From GCA-2733415 sp964276095 (lineage in GTDB: Bacteria > Bacteroidota > Bacteroidia > Flavobacteriales > Flavobacteriaceae): a stretch of 64,000 nucleotides of DNA. The translations under genes and the position numbers were made by a program. Position 1 is the first letter of the stretch; every line of letters starts with the position of its first letter. The stretch covers positions 744,001-808,000 of the forward strand of contig CAXYDR010000003.1 of the NCBI GenBank assembly GCA_964276095.1, written 5' to 3'. Below the pieces are notes generated by a model. The model saw only the letters and a list, made by a program, of their open reading frames with translations, had not been told where the DNA came from and did no database searches. Below are positions 9,952 through 18,428 of this stretch, piece by piece.

Positions 9952-10783
9952 AATGCAGTAATTTTTCGAGTTCATTAATTTGGGTTTGCAATTTTTTAAT
10001 TGCTGGGGTATTTTTGAATTTTAAGGGCAATACTTGTATTGCCACTTTTGCTTGCTGTAAGGAAATATTAGCCGCAGTATTTCTAGCTACACTATTTTGA
10101 TACGTTGCTTTTTCATAATACCAAAATTCCTGTCGAGCACTATTTTTTAGTAGCTGATTGTATTGTTCTATTACTGCGTTTACCTGATTAGATTTTTTTA
10201 GATACTCAATTTTTTTTAACTGAAAAGTAACAGTATTTTTCCCTACTTTTTCTAAACCAAGTTCTATCGCTGCTAACGCTCCTTTATAATTTAAACTATC
10301 AATAGTTAAAATTATGGTACTGTATTCAATAATTGCTTCAGGCCTAATATCAATAGTATTATCAACTACATATTTATAGGCAACCATTGTTTCCTCATAA
10401 CGTCCTAGTTTAAGTAATATTCTAGCTTTTAGTTTGTATACGTTTACGTTTTGAGGTGATGACCCGAAACACAATAGCACAGATGCTAAAGCTTTTTTAT
10501 AGTTGTTACTTTCGTAATAAGTTTCGGATAATTTAAAATTTAACAGCTTATGGTCACTTCCTAAAGTTTTTGCTTTTCTATAATCTTGAATTGCCTTTTG
10601 GTATTCAACATGTTGTTGGTATAACACTCCGCGTTCATAATACAATTTTGAATTACGAACATCCTTTGCTATTTCTTTTGTTTTCTGATTAATTCTGACA
10701 GATAAATCTCCATGAGCAAATACTAATGAAGACATTAATAAAAAACTGATTGCAAATAATGTATTTTTATTTAGTACCAACAT
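9944..10783 (-). CDS. TPR-repeat periplasmic protein
   Basis: This 279-residue protein begins with a signal peptide (about 1-23, ending VFAHG). Several tetratricopeptide repeats follow, for example LYYERGVLYQQHVEYQKAIQDYRKA, cut here as LYYERGVLYQQ and YQKAIQDYRKA, then LLNFKLSETYYESNNYKKAL and KARILLKLGRYEETMVAY. Such repeats bind other proteins. It is translationally coupled to the secreted phosphatase gene downstream (8-bp overlap), so both are made together and the TPR protein may assist export or activity of the phosphatase. That link is inferred from gene order only. Confidence 0.8.
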   Translation of the reverse strand: MLVLNKNTLFAISFLLMSSLVFAHGDLSVRINQKTKEIAKDVRNSKLYYERGVLYQQHVEYQKAIQDYRKAKTLGSDHKLLNFKLSETYYESNNYKKALASVLLCFGSSPQNVNVYKLKARILLKLGRYEETMVAYKYVVDNTIDIRPEAIIEYSTIILTIDSLNYKGALAAIELGLEKVGKNTVTFQLKKIEYLKKSNQVNAVIEQYNQLLKNSARQEFWYYEKATYQNSVARNTAANISLQQAKVAIQVLPLKFKNTPAIKKLQTQINELEKLLHYD

Positions 10784-11055
10784 ACACGTAGTTATAATTT
10801 CATTTAAGTTAGTTTTTTATACATCAACCTTAAAAAAACGTTGTAAAACTGATGTTTTTAGTAGTTTAACTGTTAAAAAAACAACTATCCTTGTAATATA
10901 TAGTTCCCTAAAAAGCTAATTTGTTACCCAACAAGTATCTTTTTCAATGTTTAACAATGCAAATATTGGCTTTACTTATAAACCAATAGTTAGCAGAATG
11001 TTATCAAACTACTATTAAAAAAGACAGTTGTATTATCTTTTAATAGAGCACAAAA
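10784..11055. other. Non-coding stretch upstream of the TPR gene
   Basis: No convincing reading frame is visible on either strand. The stretch must contain the promoter of the TPR-phosphatase operon, but no exact TTG-N19-TAnnTTTG match was found. Confidence 0.5.
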
Positions 11056-11082
11056 AAAAGCTCCAATTACTTGGAGCTTTTT
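11056..11082 (-). terminator. Intrinsic terminator, bidirectional
   Basis: AAAAGCTCCAA, a TTAC loop and TTGGAGCTTTT form a perfect stem with A/T tails on both sides. It lies just downstream of the minus-strand remnant at 11114-11421. The stem resembles those beside the two tRNA-Asp genes. Confidence 0.8.
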
Positions 11083-11113
11083 GCTTTTATTAGGCACAAT
11101 TATTTAAAACTTA

Positions 11114-11421
11114 CTATTTATTTTTTAGGTATAAATAAATTGAAATCATTACTATGGAAACTATTAAATAAATAGTCCATCTCGTTTTATAGAAGAATCC
11201 TGACCAAAAGGGATACTCTCCTCCAGTGTACAAATCATGTCGCATTTCAAAGGGCTTTAAATTGTAATTAATATAAAACCAGAATTTCTTTCAAAAACTT
11301 AAACAGCCAAAAGCGCAGATACAATTGCAATTGCAATAGCTATTACTTGAAATGAATTCGTATTCATTCGTGTAATGGTATTCTGAATAAATTCTAAATA
11401 TTTAATTTTCTTTTCCTTCAT
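11114..11421 (-). pseudogene. Remnant of a small membrane protein with an internal deletion
   Basis: Two open pieces lie in different frames. The first runs from ATG at 11421 to TAA at 11299 and gives 40 residues (MKEKKIKYLEFIQNTITRMN, then a hydrophobic run ending SALLAV). The second, 11245-11114, gives 43 residues with TGGEYPFWSGFFYKTRW, a transmembrane segment and a lysine-rich end. I recall a widespread bacterial membrane protein family in which a YLEFIQ..I.RM..NSF start and a KPFEM...LYTGG.Y..W..FF end are joined by roughly 100 residues that are missing here. I therefore read this as one gene with an internal deletion. The family name is not known to me; two unrelated small proteins are the alternative. 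Confidence 0.5.
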
Positions 11422-11480
11422 TATAATGTCTTAGTAATTTGAATTAAATAAAACCCCAATTCATTATAATTTTTTAAGCT

Positions 11481-11924
11481 TTATTGTCTAATATAAGTAT
11501 ACTCATCTATGTATTGAACAGTATCCTCAGTGTAAGTGTCTTGCAACTTCAAGGTTGTAGCAGTAAGTTCAATAACTTCATATACAAATACTTCGTTTGC
11601 GTCTAAAAAAGTAAGCTGAGTTCCTATAAATGAATATGGTTCTGCTGCTACATCCAAAGTTAAATTTTCACAATTACTTCCCCAAGATTCATTATAAGAA
11701 TAGGTAGATTCTGTAAAAACTTCAATGTCTGGGCAAAATTCAAGAGGAAGGTTATTAGATGTATAAGCGTTCAGTTTCCAATACCCAATAATACTTGTAC
11801 TAAAAGGAGTTCCTACTGTATCATCATCCATAGGATCAGCGCTTACTAGGTCACTCTCGCATGATAAAAATGTTCCAATAATTAATAGTAATGTAATTCG
11901 AGTTGTTGTTTTTAATAGCTTCAT
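11481..11924 (-). CDS. Small lipoprotein, lipocalin-like
   Basis: This 147-residue protein has a lipoprotein signal peptide with the lipobox FLSC (Cys at about residue 22). A compact beta-rich domain follows, beginning IIGYWKLNAY and ending DEYTYIRQ, the pattern of the lipocalin-like or META-like domains common in Bacteroidota lipoproteins. Two cysteines (in LEFCPD and SNCENL) could form a disulphide. It is a single gene with no clear operon partner. Localisation is well supported and function is unknown. Confidence 0.7.
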   Translation of the reverse strand: MKLLKTTTRITLLLIIGTFLSCESDLVSADPMDDDTVGTPFSTSIIGYWKLNAYTSNNLPLEFCPDIEVFTESTYSYNESWGSNCENLTLDVAAEPYSFIGTQLTFLDANEVFVYEVIELTATTLKLQDTYTEDTVQYIDEYTYIRQ

Positions 11925-12131
11925 TTTTTTGTTTTAATGTAAGTTTAATAATTATTGCTTGATTGCTCTTAACACCTCAGCTTTAGTTTATAAAAAACTA
12001 AAAGTAGTGAACTTTAAATTAAGCAACAAAATCCACGTTAATTATTGGTTTTGGTAGCTACTTTTTTATTCACCTAGCTTAACTCTTTCCTATTCATTTT
12101 GTTTAATTACCGCTAACAAACACAGCTGTAT

Positions 12132-12290
12132 CTATTCCGTTAATTCATCATTGATTTTATCGGCCGACAAGCTACTACCATTCCAGAGAACTTTACTAAG
12201 CAAACCGAATAAACTTCGGTAAATTGAATTGCACTCTTTATCGCTCACCTTAGTAGCGTAAAACACATTTTCCTCGCAAAAACAACCATT
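12132..12290 (-). pseudogene. Possible coding remnant, unassigned
   Basis: An open stretch of 52 codons without an ATG runs from just after a stop to TAG at 12132-12134. The translation is protein-like in composition (CFCEENVFYATKVSDKE, then YRSLFGLLSKVLWNG). The CFCEENV start recalls protein N-terminal glutamine amidohydrolases, but the rest does not fit that family. It may be chance. Confidence 0.2.
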
Positions 12291-12482
12291 TCACTAACAG
12301 AATACATGTGCTTACACCATCCCTTAAAAAACGATAGCCCACTGACTTCAAGCGTATTAATTTCGCATTGAAAGAAGCTTCTTCATATGTATTAAAGATT
12401 CAAAATTGATCTCATATAAATCTTCATCACTGCCTTAAACCCAATAATTGGCTTAGAGGTCTATTTAACAAAAACTAAGATT

Positions 12483-12575
12483 ATGAAGAACTTACGAATT
12501 CTATTCGCAATACTATTGTGTGCAACAGTATTACATTCCTGCACTTCCGATGATGTTTTAGAGGACAACGATTAA
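12483..12575 (+). pseudogene. Truncated lipoprotein leader
   Basis: ATG to TAA gives 30 residues: a lipoprotein signal peptide (MKNLRILFAILLCATVLHSC) followed by TSDDVLEDND and a stop. The lipobox is complete but almost no mature protein follows. Either it is a very small lipoprotein or, more likely, the 5' stub of a larger gene whose body was lost. Confidence 0.35.
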
Positions 12576-12586
12576 ATTCACTTTAA

Positions 12587-12772
12587 AAAAAGAATGACTA
12601 TAAGTTCAGTACAGCTGTTGTTGATACTTATGATAAGGCTATTGAAAAAATAAATAAAAACACTGCTTTTGACTTGGTGTTTTTGGATATGAGTTTGCCT
12701 GCATCTTATGACGGCATGTTTTTATCTGGAGAAGATATTGGAATAGAACCCTTAAACTTTGGACACTTATAA
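12587..12772 (+). pseudogene. Fragment of a response-regulator receiver domain
   Basis: The frame is open for 61 codons with no suitable ATG and reads YKFSTAVVDTYDKAIEKI, then FDLVFLDMSLPAS with the phospho-acceptor Asp, then DGMFLSGEDIGIE, and stops. This is the middle of a receiver domain as found in NarL- or LytR-type regulators. The start, the second half and any DNA-binding domain are missing. It sits 11 bp after the lipoprotein stub, so a deletion has probably joined two former genes. Confidence 0.55.
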
Positions 12773-12998
12773 ATAGTACGGATATTAGTGTTTAATCCGA
12801 GTAGTAATTTTTTGTTTACATAGTTACCAAATCTTTTAATTTACTCACTTCAATTTTATTTTATTTAACTTAGTAGTATTCGTGATTTGAAAATTGGTTA
12901 TTATAAATCGATAAACTAAAACAAAACGAAAGCGCATAGCCTGTTCCGACATGAAAACACATTACGAAACGTTGTAGTAATTATCTAAAAATTAAATT

Positions 12999-13541
12999 AT
13001 GAAAAACAAACTGACTCATTATTGTACAATATTAGTATTAATGATTTTATTCTCTTCCTGTGATAATAAAAAAATAGACATCGAAAAAGAAAAACAAAAT
13101 GCTGTTGAGGAATATGTGACTAAAATAGAAGCAGACAGACAGCAGAAGTTAGATGTAATTAAGAAGTTTTACGGCGTTTTTGCAACAGGAGACATGTCTG
13201 TTTTACCGGATATTTTAGCTGCAAATTACACTCAATTTCCATCAGACCCAGGACAAACACCAGATATTGAAGGATTCATTAAACACGCCCAAACATTTGG
13301 AAATATGTTTTCTGATCTAAAAGGAGCTCCAACCCATATTCTTGTTGATAAAGACATGGTCCATGTACGTAGTGAATTGGAAGTAACTCATTCAGGAGAC
13401 GCGTTTGGAATACCAAAAACTGGTAAGCGAATTAAACTAGTGGCTTTTGATACTCATCATTTTAATGAAGAAGGTAAAATTGACAAAACATGGCATTTAG
13501 AAGATTTCTGGGGTGCGTATGCTCAAATAAATTCTAAATAA
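12999..13541 (+). CDS. SnoaL-like lipoprotein (ester-cyclase fold)
   Basis: This 180-residue protein has a lipoprotein signal peptide (lipobox FSSC, Cys at about 21), a charged helix (about 30-50) and then a SnoaL/NTF2-like domain: VIKKFYGVFATGDMSVLPDI, ANYTQF, GFIKHAQTFG and the final HFNEEGKIDKTWHLEDFWG. Members are small enzymes or binding proteins with a cone-shaped cavity; several hydrolyse or cyclise esters, but many have no known activity. It stands alone, followed by its own terminator. The substrate cannot be predicted. Confidence 0.8.
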   Translation: MKNKLTHYCTILVLMILFSSCDNKKIDIEKEKQNAVEEYVTKIEADRQQKLDVIKKFYGVFATGDMSVLPDILAANYTQFPSDPGQTPDIEGFIKHAQTFGNMFSDLKGAPTHILVDKDMVHVRSELEVTHSGDAFGIPKTGKRIKLVAFDTHHFNEEGKIDKTWHLEDFWGAYAQINSK

Positions 13542-13576
13542 GCGGAAAACTGTTTACGGCAATATCTTATACCTTA

Positions 13577-13602
13577 TAATAATAATAATAATAATAATAA
13601 TA
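13577..13602. repeat. TAA microsatellite
   Basis: Eight perfect TAA units (13577-13600) followed by TA. It lies outside any gene, 35 bp after the SnoaL-like gene, so length changes would probably be silent. Confidence 0.9.
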
Positions 13603-13621
13603 GAATTGCAATACGAACACT

Positions 13622-13643
13622 ACACCTATTTGAAGGTGTTTTT
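13622..13643 (+). terminator. Terminator of the SnoaL-like gene
   Basis: ACACCT and AGGTGT form a short stem around ATTTGA and are followed by a T-run on the plus strand. Confidence 0.6.
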
Positions 13644-13651
13644 AAGCATAA

Positions 13652-13681
13652 AAAAAGCTCCTAATAAATTAGGAGCTTTTT
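13652..13681 (-). terminator. Terminator of tRNA-Asp copy 1
   Basis: AAAAAGCTCCTAA and TTAGGAGCTTTTT make a perfect stem just past the 3' end of the tRNA. A-tracts and T-tracts on both sides make it bidirectional. The second tRNA-Asp has an equivalent hairpin. Confidence 0.8.
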
Positions 13682-13690
13682 ACTATTCTG

Positions 13691-13764
13691 CGGTCTGGAC
13701 GGGATTCGAACCCGCGACCCCATGCGTGACAGGCATGTATTCTAACCAGCTGAACTACCAGACC
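13691..13764 (-). tRNA. tRNA-Asp (GTC), copy 1
   Basis: The 74-nt gene folds as a full cloverleaf. The acceptor stem is GGTCTGG/CCAGACC with a G discriminator, the anticodon loop CTGTCAC carries GTC, and the T loop is TTCGAAT. CCA is not encoded. It is identical to the copy at 30893-30966. Confidence 0.97.
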
Positions 13765-13781
13765 GTTTGCATATAGCACTG

Positions 13782-13812
13782 CAAATATATAACAGATTTC
13801 CTTGCGCTACAA
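13782..13812 (-). promoter_or_regulatory. Promoter of tRNA-Asp copy 1
   Basis: On the minus strand TTG (13812-13810) is followed after 20 bp by TATATTTG (13789-13782), the Bacteroidota housekeeping promoter pattern, about 18 bp before the tRNA. The second tRNA-Asp has the same boxes at the same spacing. Confidence 0.8.
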
Positions 13813-14057
13813 GTAAAAAAGTATAATACTATTAAAAAATTAGTAATAGAATTAAAACCAAAGAATTAGAGAAAGCTAAAATTGAAATTAAAGTAGGAAA
13901 ACTACTGCAAAACAAACAAAACACCTTGATTATCCTAAAAAAATATTTTCTAAAAACTCTTTAAATGACCGAATGGACATAAAAGGTATTGCTAAAACAG
14001 ACCGAGTTCGTTTATATTTGAATACTAATTAGCTAAAATAATCATTAAACCGATTAT

Positions 14058-16427
14058 TTAATTTCGAGAGAATAGGCTATAAAGTCTTTCTTTAATTTTT
14101 TTGAAGACACTTTTGTTTTCTCTAAAGTTATTACCATACCCGTAATTATACCCGTAATTGTATGAGCTATCAAAATCAACACCGTTTAATACATAAGCCA
14201 TATTTTCAAGTCTTTCGTTTTGATGCAATTCTTGAGAATAACTTAGCAGGTTTTTATCAGTGTAATTAGATCTAATGGTATATAATATAATATCAGCATA
14301 TTTAGAAATTAACAACGTATCGGTAACTAAAGCAATGGGAGCGGTATCAATAATGATATAATCAAATTTAGTTTTTGCCTCATTTAACATCAATTCAAAA
14401 CGATTATTCGATAATAATTCAGCAGGAGTTGGTGGAACAGGTCCTGAAAAAAGAACTTCTAAATCGAAATTTTTAAATACATCCAATTGAATATGTTCTT
14501 TCCAATCACTTTCTGGATCGTTTAAGTAATTTGAAAGACCCAAGCTATTGATTGTAAATTTATTTGTATAACTATGTAATTGTGGGTTTCTGAAATCTGC
14601 TCCTACTAAAAGGACTTTTTTATTTAAAGTAGAATATGCTATTGCTAAATTTAAAGCTATAAATGTTTTACCCTCTCCTTTTATAGAAGATGCTGTGTAA
14701 ATTACTTTTGCGTCATTTGTAGATTTTAAACTTAATTTATGGTTAATATTCGTGCGTAAAATCCTAAAAGCCTCAGCTAATATTGAGGTATCATTAAACC
14801 CTTGAAATAATTTTTCTTGAGTAACTAAAGGAATTTCACCTACAAAGGGTACTCCATTAATATGAGCTATAACCTCTTTTTTAGAATGCACTTTTGTGTC
14901 TAATAAAAAATAAATGTATAGGAATACGAACGGAATTAAAAACCCCAACATTATCGCTCCTAAATAAATATTTTTTGGTTTTGGAGATATCGGATTTAAG
15001 TTGGTGATTGCATAATCTATAATTTTAATTGAAGGCTCAGTAATAGCTAAGTTAACTGTAGCTTCTTCTCTTTTTTGTAATAATAAAATATACAAACTTT
15101 CTTTAATATTTTGTTGTCTTTCTATTGATCTTAACGTTTTCTCTTTTTTTGGTATATTATAAAATAAACCATTTGCTTTTTGTGTTGTTTTTTGTGTATT
15201 TCTCAATGCAACTGATAATTGCATTTCATAGGCATTAACCGAGTTTAATATGTTTTTTTTATACTCATCTAATTGAGAAGTTAAAAGTAAGCTGGTTGGG
15301 TTATTAATTCCGGCACTAATCATTACTCTTTCCCTTGTACCAATATTTTTATTATATAAATTAATTTGGTCATTAATTCCAACATTCTCAATACCAATGT
15401 TATTTGGCAACAAGCTATATGATTCTTTATTACCAACTGTTTTTTTAAGTAATTTAGCTAAGGTAAGCTGTGTTTCAATACGTAATATCTCCTCTTCGGT
15501 TATTGATTTCTTTTTAATTGTATATTCGGCATCTACCTTAATATAACTTAATTGATTGTGTTGTTTATATTGCTTTTTATTTGTTTCTATTGAATCTAAT
15601 TCTTCTACTAAATACTTAAACCTCTCATCAACAAAATCTATGGTTCGTTGTGACACTAATTGCCTATCACTAATACCATCTTGATTAAATTGCTCAATAA
15701 CTTCATTTAAAATAGATTCAGATTTTCTATAATCTTCATTTTTAAGTGATAAAGAAAGGATATCACTGTTTTTACCTACTCTATTAGTACTTAAACTGCT
15801 AGATAGACTAGTTGTGGCTTGGTATATTGGCTTAATTAAAACACTATATGTTTTTCCTATACTTTTCTTAATTGTTACAGCATCTACCGTATTAATAAGA
15901 AACGGGGGAATATTATTAATCGAGTTTAAATTAAAAAAATTTATTTTCCAGTTGCTATTATCATTACTTATCACATATCCTTCTGAAGTGATATTTACGG
16001 AATAGTTTAATGATTTTTCATTATTTCCAAGCGGTATTAGTTTAAAAGGAGGGGTCCACACTTCCGTTCTCGATATTTGTCCTTCTTCAAAATAAGATGT
16101 TGTTAATTCTAAATTTCTAACGACTTTTTCTAGTAAACGAAATGACTTAAGAACTTCTATTTCATTTTCTAAATTTATTTTTGAACTTTCGAAAATGGAA
16201 GAAATATCATCAGAAAGCTCAATCCCTTTTGAGTTTTTATCAATAATTTTAATCTTTGCAGTTGTTTGATATATTATAGGACTGTATTTTAAATATAAAA
16301 ATGCTAGTGCTAAAAAAACAACTAAAGCCCCAGCAAACCATATCCAATTTTTCAAATAATTGAAAATATTCTCCTTTACTGTTGAAATTTCATAATCCTT
16401 TTCTATATGAAATGGGTCTTTCCTCAT
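14058..16427 (-). CDS. Polysaccharide co-polymerase and tyrosine autokinase (Wzc-like)
   Basis: This 789-residue inner-membrane protein has a transmembrane segment near residues 28-48, a long periplasmic Wzz-type and coiled-coil region, a second transmembrane segment near 490-512, and a cytoplasmic BY-kinase domain. The kinase has Walker A (SSIKGEGKTFIALN) and Walker B (YIIIDTAPI) and ends with a tyrosine-rich tail (SYNYGYNYGYGNN) that is the autophosphorylation cluster. Walker A' reads VLLVGADFRNP, so the first of its two aspartates is Gly. Such proteins set polymer length and work with the outer-membrane exporter encoded 4 bp upstream. It is the last gene of the locus. Confidence 0.93.
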   Translation of the reverse strand: MRKDPFHIEKDYEISTVKENIFNYLKNWIWFAGALVVFLALAFLYLKYSPIIYQTTAKIKIIDKNSKGIELSDDISSIFESSKINLENEIEVLKSFRLLEKVVRNLELTTSYFEEGQISRTEVWTPPFKLIPLGNNEKSLNYSVNITSEGYVISNDNSNWKINFFNLNSINNIPPFLINTVDAVTIKKSIGKTYSVLIKPIYQATTSLSSSLSTNRVGKNSDILSLSLKNEDYRKSESILNEVIEQFNQDGISDRQLVSQRTIDFVDERFKYLVEELDSIETNKKQYKQHNQLSYIKVDAEYTIKKKSITEEEILRIETQLTLAKLLKKTVGNKESYSLLPNNIGIENVGINDQINLYNKNIGTRERVMISAGINNPTSLLLTSQLDEYKKNILNSVNAYEMQLSVALRNTQKTTQKANGLFYNIPKKEKTLRSIERQQNIKESLYILLLQKREEATVNLAITEPSIKIIDYAITNLNPISPKPKNIYLGAIMLGFLIPFVFLYIYFLLDTKVHSKKEVIAHINGVPFVGEIPLVTQEKLFQGFNDTSILAEAFRILRTNINHKLSLKSTNDAKVIYTASSIKGEGKTFIALNLAIAYSTLNKKVLLVGADFRNPQLHSYTNKFTINSLGLSNYLNDPESDWKEHIQLDVFKNFDLEVLFSGPVPPTPAELLSNNRFELMLNEAKTKFDYIIIDTAPIALVTDTLLISKYADIILYTIRSNYTDKNLLSYSQELHQNERLENMAYVLNGVDFDSSYNYGYNYGYGNNFRENKSVFKKIKERLYSLFSRN

Positions 16428-16431
16428 AACT

Positions 16432-17205
16432 TTAACGAGTTATTAAAATAATTGTACTTAACAGAATTGATGCTATTGATAAAATAGCTCCTGAAGTTCC
16501 AATAAATCCAGCACTTTTAATTTTTGCCTCATTTTGATTCACAACAATTACATCGTTTTGTTTTAAAAAGTAGTAAGGAGAATTAAACCAATCTGCTTTT
16601 GTTAAATCAAGATGTGTTATAATGCGTTTACCATTTTCTTCTCTGATAAGTAAAACATCATTTCTAATTCCATTAATGGTTAAATCACCAGCATAGCCCA
16701 AAGCTTGTGGTAGTGTAATATTTTGCCCAGTAAAACTATATGTGCCTGGAAGATTTACCTCACCTAATATTGTAACTTTAGAATTTAAAATTCTAATACT
16801 TACAACAGGGTTTATTATATGTCCACCTTCTTCAAGTAATTTCTTTAATAATATTTCTAAATCAATTGTCGTTTTATTAATAACATTAATTTTCCCCAAA
16901 ATAGGAAAAGTAATATCTCCATTAGAAGTAACTAAGTAACCTTCTAGTTTTTTCACTTCTATATCAGAAGTTACAACATTTAAACTAGGCTTATTGTTAT
17001 AAGGCAAAGCTGTTTCAGGTATTAAAGCACTGATATTAATATTTAATATATCGTTAATTTGAATACTAGGATTCTGATAATCTATTGCGTTTAATCCAAC
17101 TGTGTCTGCGTTTTGAAAGTAATGTATATCCTTTTTAGAAGCGCAAGAAGTGAAAATTAAAACTAATAGAATTATAATGTTTTTAAAGGTAATTTTATAT
17201 GGCAT
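16432..17205 (-). CDS. Outer-membrane polysaccharide export lipoprotein (Wza-like)
   Basis: This 257-residue protein has a lipoprotein signal peptide with lipobox FTSC, a polysaccharide export domain (about 45-130; INDILNINISALIPE, DITFPILGKINV) and an SLBB domain (about 140-215; VTILGEVNLPGTYSF). A hydrophobic C-terminal segment (ILSIASILLSTIILI) is typical of Bacteroidota members. It should form the outer-membrane channel for the polymer. Only 4 bp separate it from the autokinase gene, so they are co-expressed. Confidence 0.92.
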   Translation of the reverse strand: MPYKITFKNIIILLVLIFTSCASKKDIHYFQNADTVGLNAIDYQNPSIQINDILNINISALIPETALPYNNKPSLNVVTSDIEVKKLEGYLVTSNGDITFPILGKINVINKTTIDLEILLKKLLEEGGHIINPVVSIRILNSKVTILGEVNLPGTYSFTGQNITLPQALGYAGDLTINGIRNDVLLIREENGKRIITHLDLTKADWFNSPYYFLKQNDVIVVNQNEAKIKSAGFIGTSGAILSIASILLSTIILITR

Positions 17206-17266
17206 AAATTATAGTAAAGTTAGACCTCTATTCATCATTTTGAATACTTATGCTAAGTTCTGAAAA

Positions 17267-18415
17267 TTATGCGGATATATTTTGAATAATTTCACCATTT
17301 TCCATATTGTTGATTTTATGAAATTGGCGATTCCGTTTATTTCGTTGATGTATGTATGATGGCAAAACAGCAAAAGAAAAGGCTATTACAACTAATATTG
17401 ATAATAATGTGTTTATTTCAATTGATTGAAAAGAGTATATAACAGCTGTTATAAACAAACAAACCACATTAGCTGTTAATGCTATTTGCCAGTGCTTAAA
17501 ACCAAGTAACAATAACTTATGATGGATGTGATTCTTATCAGCAGAAAATGGGCTTTTATTAAGTTTAAGTCTTATAATAAAAACTCGGGTAAGATCCATT
17601 AATGGAAAACTAAAAATTGAAAGAACCAATACTATTGGGCGCTCAATATGATAAGCCGTTTCAACCGTTTGATTTATATTTAAAAAACTTATTGCTTGGT
17701 AACATAAAAGAAAACCAATGATCATCGCACCAGTGTCTCCCATGAATATTTTATTCTTTTTTGAAAAATTAAAAATCAAAAAAGAACTCAAAGCTCCAAT
17801 TATAGCAAATGATAAAAATAGTAAAGATTCACTTCCTGTAAAATAAAAATATATTCCGAAAAATAAACTAGATAAGATTCCTATACTTCCTGCCAACCCA
17901 TCTACTCCATCTATAAGATTAAAAGCATTTATAATTAATATATAGACAAAAAAAGTGAATAGAATTGAAACTACATAGGGTAAGTTTTGGATACCTAATA
18001 TCCCATATAAACTATGTATACGAATATCCGAAAAAACAATAATACACAAAACAGCAATGGCCTGACCTAATAATTTTTGTTTTGGTGACAGTCCTACTAA
18101 ATCATCTTTAAGCCCCGTAAAAAGTAAAATAATTAAAGAACCTAAAAGACATAGTGAATTGTCAGACGCGGCTTGACTTCCAAAAAATGTGATTACAATT
18201 GTTATTCCTAAAAATATACCTAATCCACCTAAATTTGAAATTTCATTTACATGTACACTCCTAAAGTTAGGGTTGTCTATAAGTTTTTTAAATCTAGATA
18301 TTTGAATAATTATTGGGAATACGTAGTATGACGTGGCTGCAGAAACAGTAATAGCTAAAAAAATTTGTAACAAACTATTATCGTTTAGCAAAATTGGGGT
18401 ATAAAGATTAAGCAT
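17267..18415 (-). CDS. WecA/MraY-family lipid-phosphate sugar-1-phosphate transferase
   Basis: A 382-residue membrane protein with about ten hydrophobic segments. Diagnostic motifs are GLKDDLVGLSPKQKL (aspartate pair), NAFNLIDGVDGLAGS, FMGDTGAM and the late DKNHIHHKLL histidine motif. The family transfers a sugar-1-phosphate from a UDP-sugar to undecaprenyl phosphate, the first step of lipid-linked polysaccharide assembly. The WecG/TagA-type transferase gene lies 13 bp upstream and would add the second sugar. Which sugar is used cannot be read from the sequence. Confidence 0.9.
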   Translation of the reverse strand: MLNLYTPILLNDNSLLQIFLAITVSAATSYYVFPIIIQISRFKKLIDNPNFRSVHVNEISNLGGLGIFLGITIVITFFGSQAASDNSLCLLGSLIILLFTGLKDDLVGLSPKQKLLGQAIAVLCIIVFSDIRIHSLYGILGIQNLPYVVSILFTFFVYILIINAFNLIDGVDGLAGSIGILSSLFFGIYFYFTGSESLLFLSFAIIGALSSFLIFNFSKKNKIFMGDTGAMIIGFLLCYQAISFLNINQTVETAYHIERPIVLVLSIFSFPLMDLTRVFIIRLKLNKSPFSADKNHIHHKLLLLGFKHWQIALTANVVCLFITAVIYSFQSIEINTLLSILVVIAFSFAVLPSYIHQRNKRNRQFHKINNMENGEIIQNISA

Positions 18416-18428
18416 ATCATATTTTTTA

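Larger units (their letters stand above)
11925..12998. other. Decayed region between two lipoprotein genes
   Basis: More than 1 kb without an intact gene of normal size. It holds at least two gene-like pieces on the plus strand (12483-12575 and 12587-12772) and one weak piece on the minus strand (12132-12290), listed separately. The rest shows no structure I can name. Confidence 0.5.

Noticed and set aside
12132..12290. Similarity of CFCEENVFYATK to N-terminal glutamine amidohydrolases
   Set aside because: Only the first dozen residues fit; the remaining 40 do not, so no function is given.
13577..13602. TAA repeat as a CRISPR or phase-variation tract
   Set aside because: It is a simple triplet run without spacers, and it lies outside genes and promoters.
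13857..14033. Two short overlapping open frames (KAKIEIKVGKLLQNKQ and LNDRMDIKGIAKTDRVRLYL)
   Set aside because: They could be a frameshifted gene remnant before the polysaccharide locus, but no family was recognised and the length is within chance.
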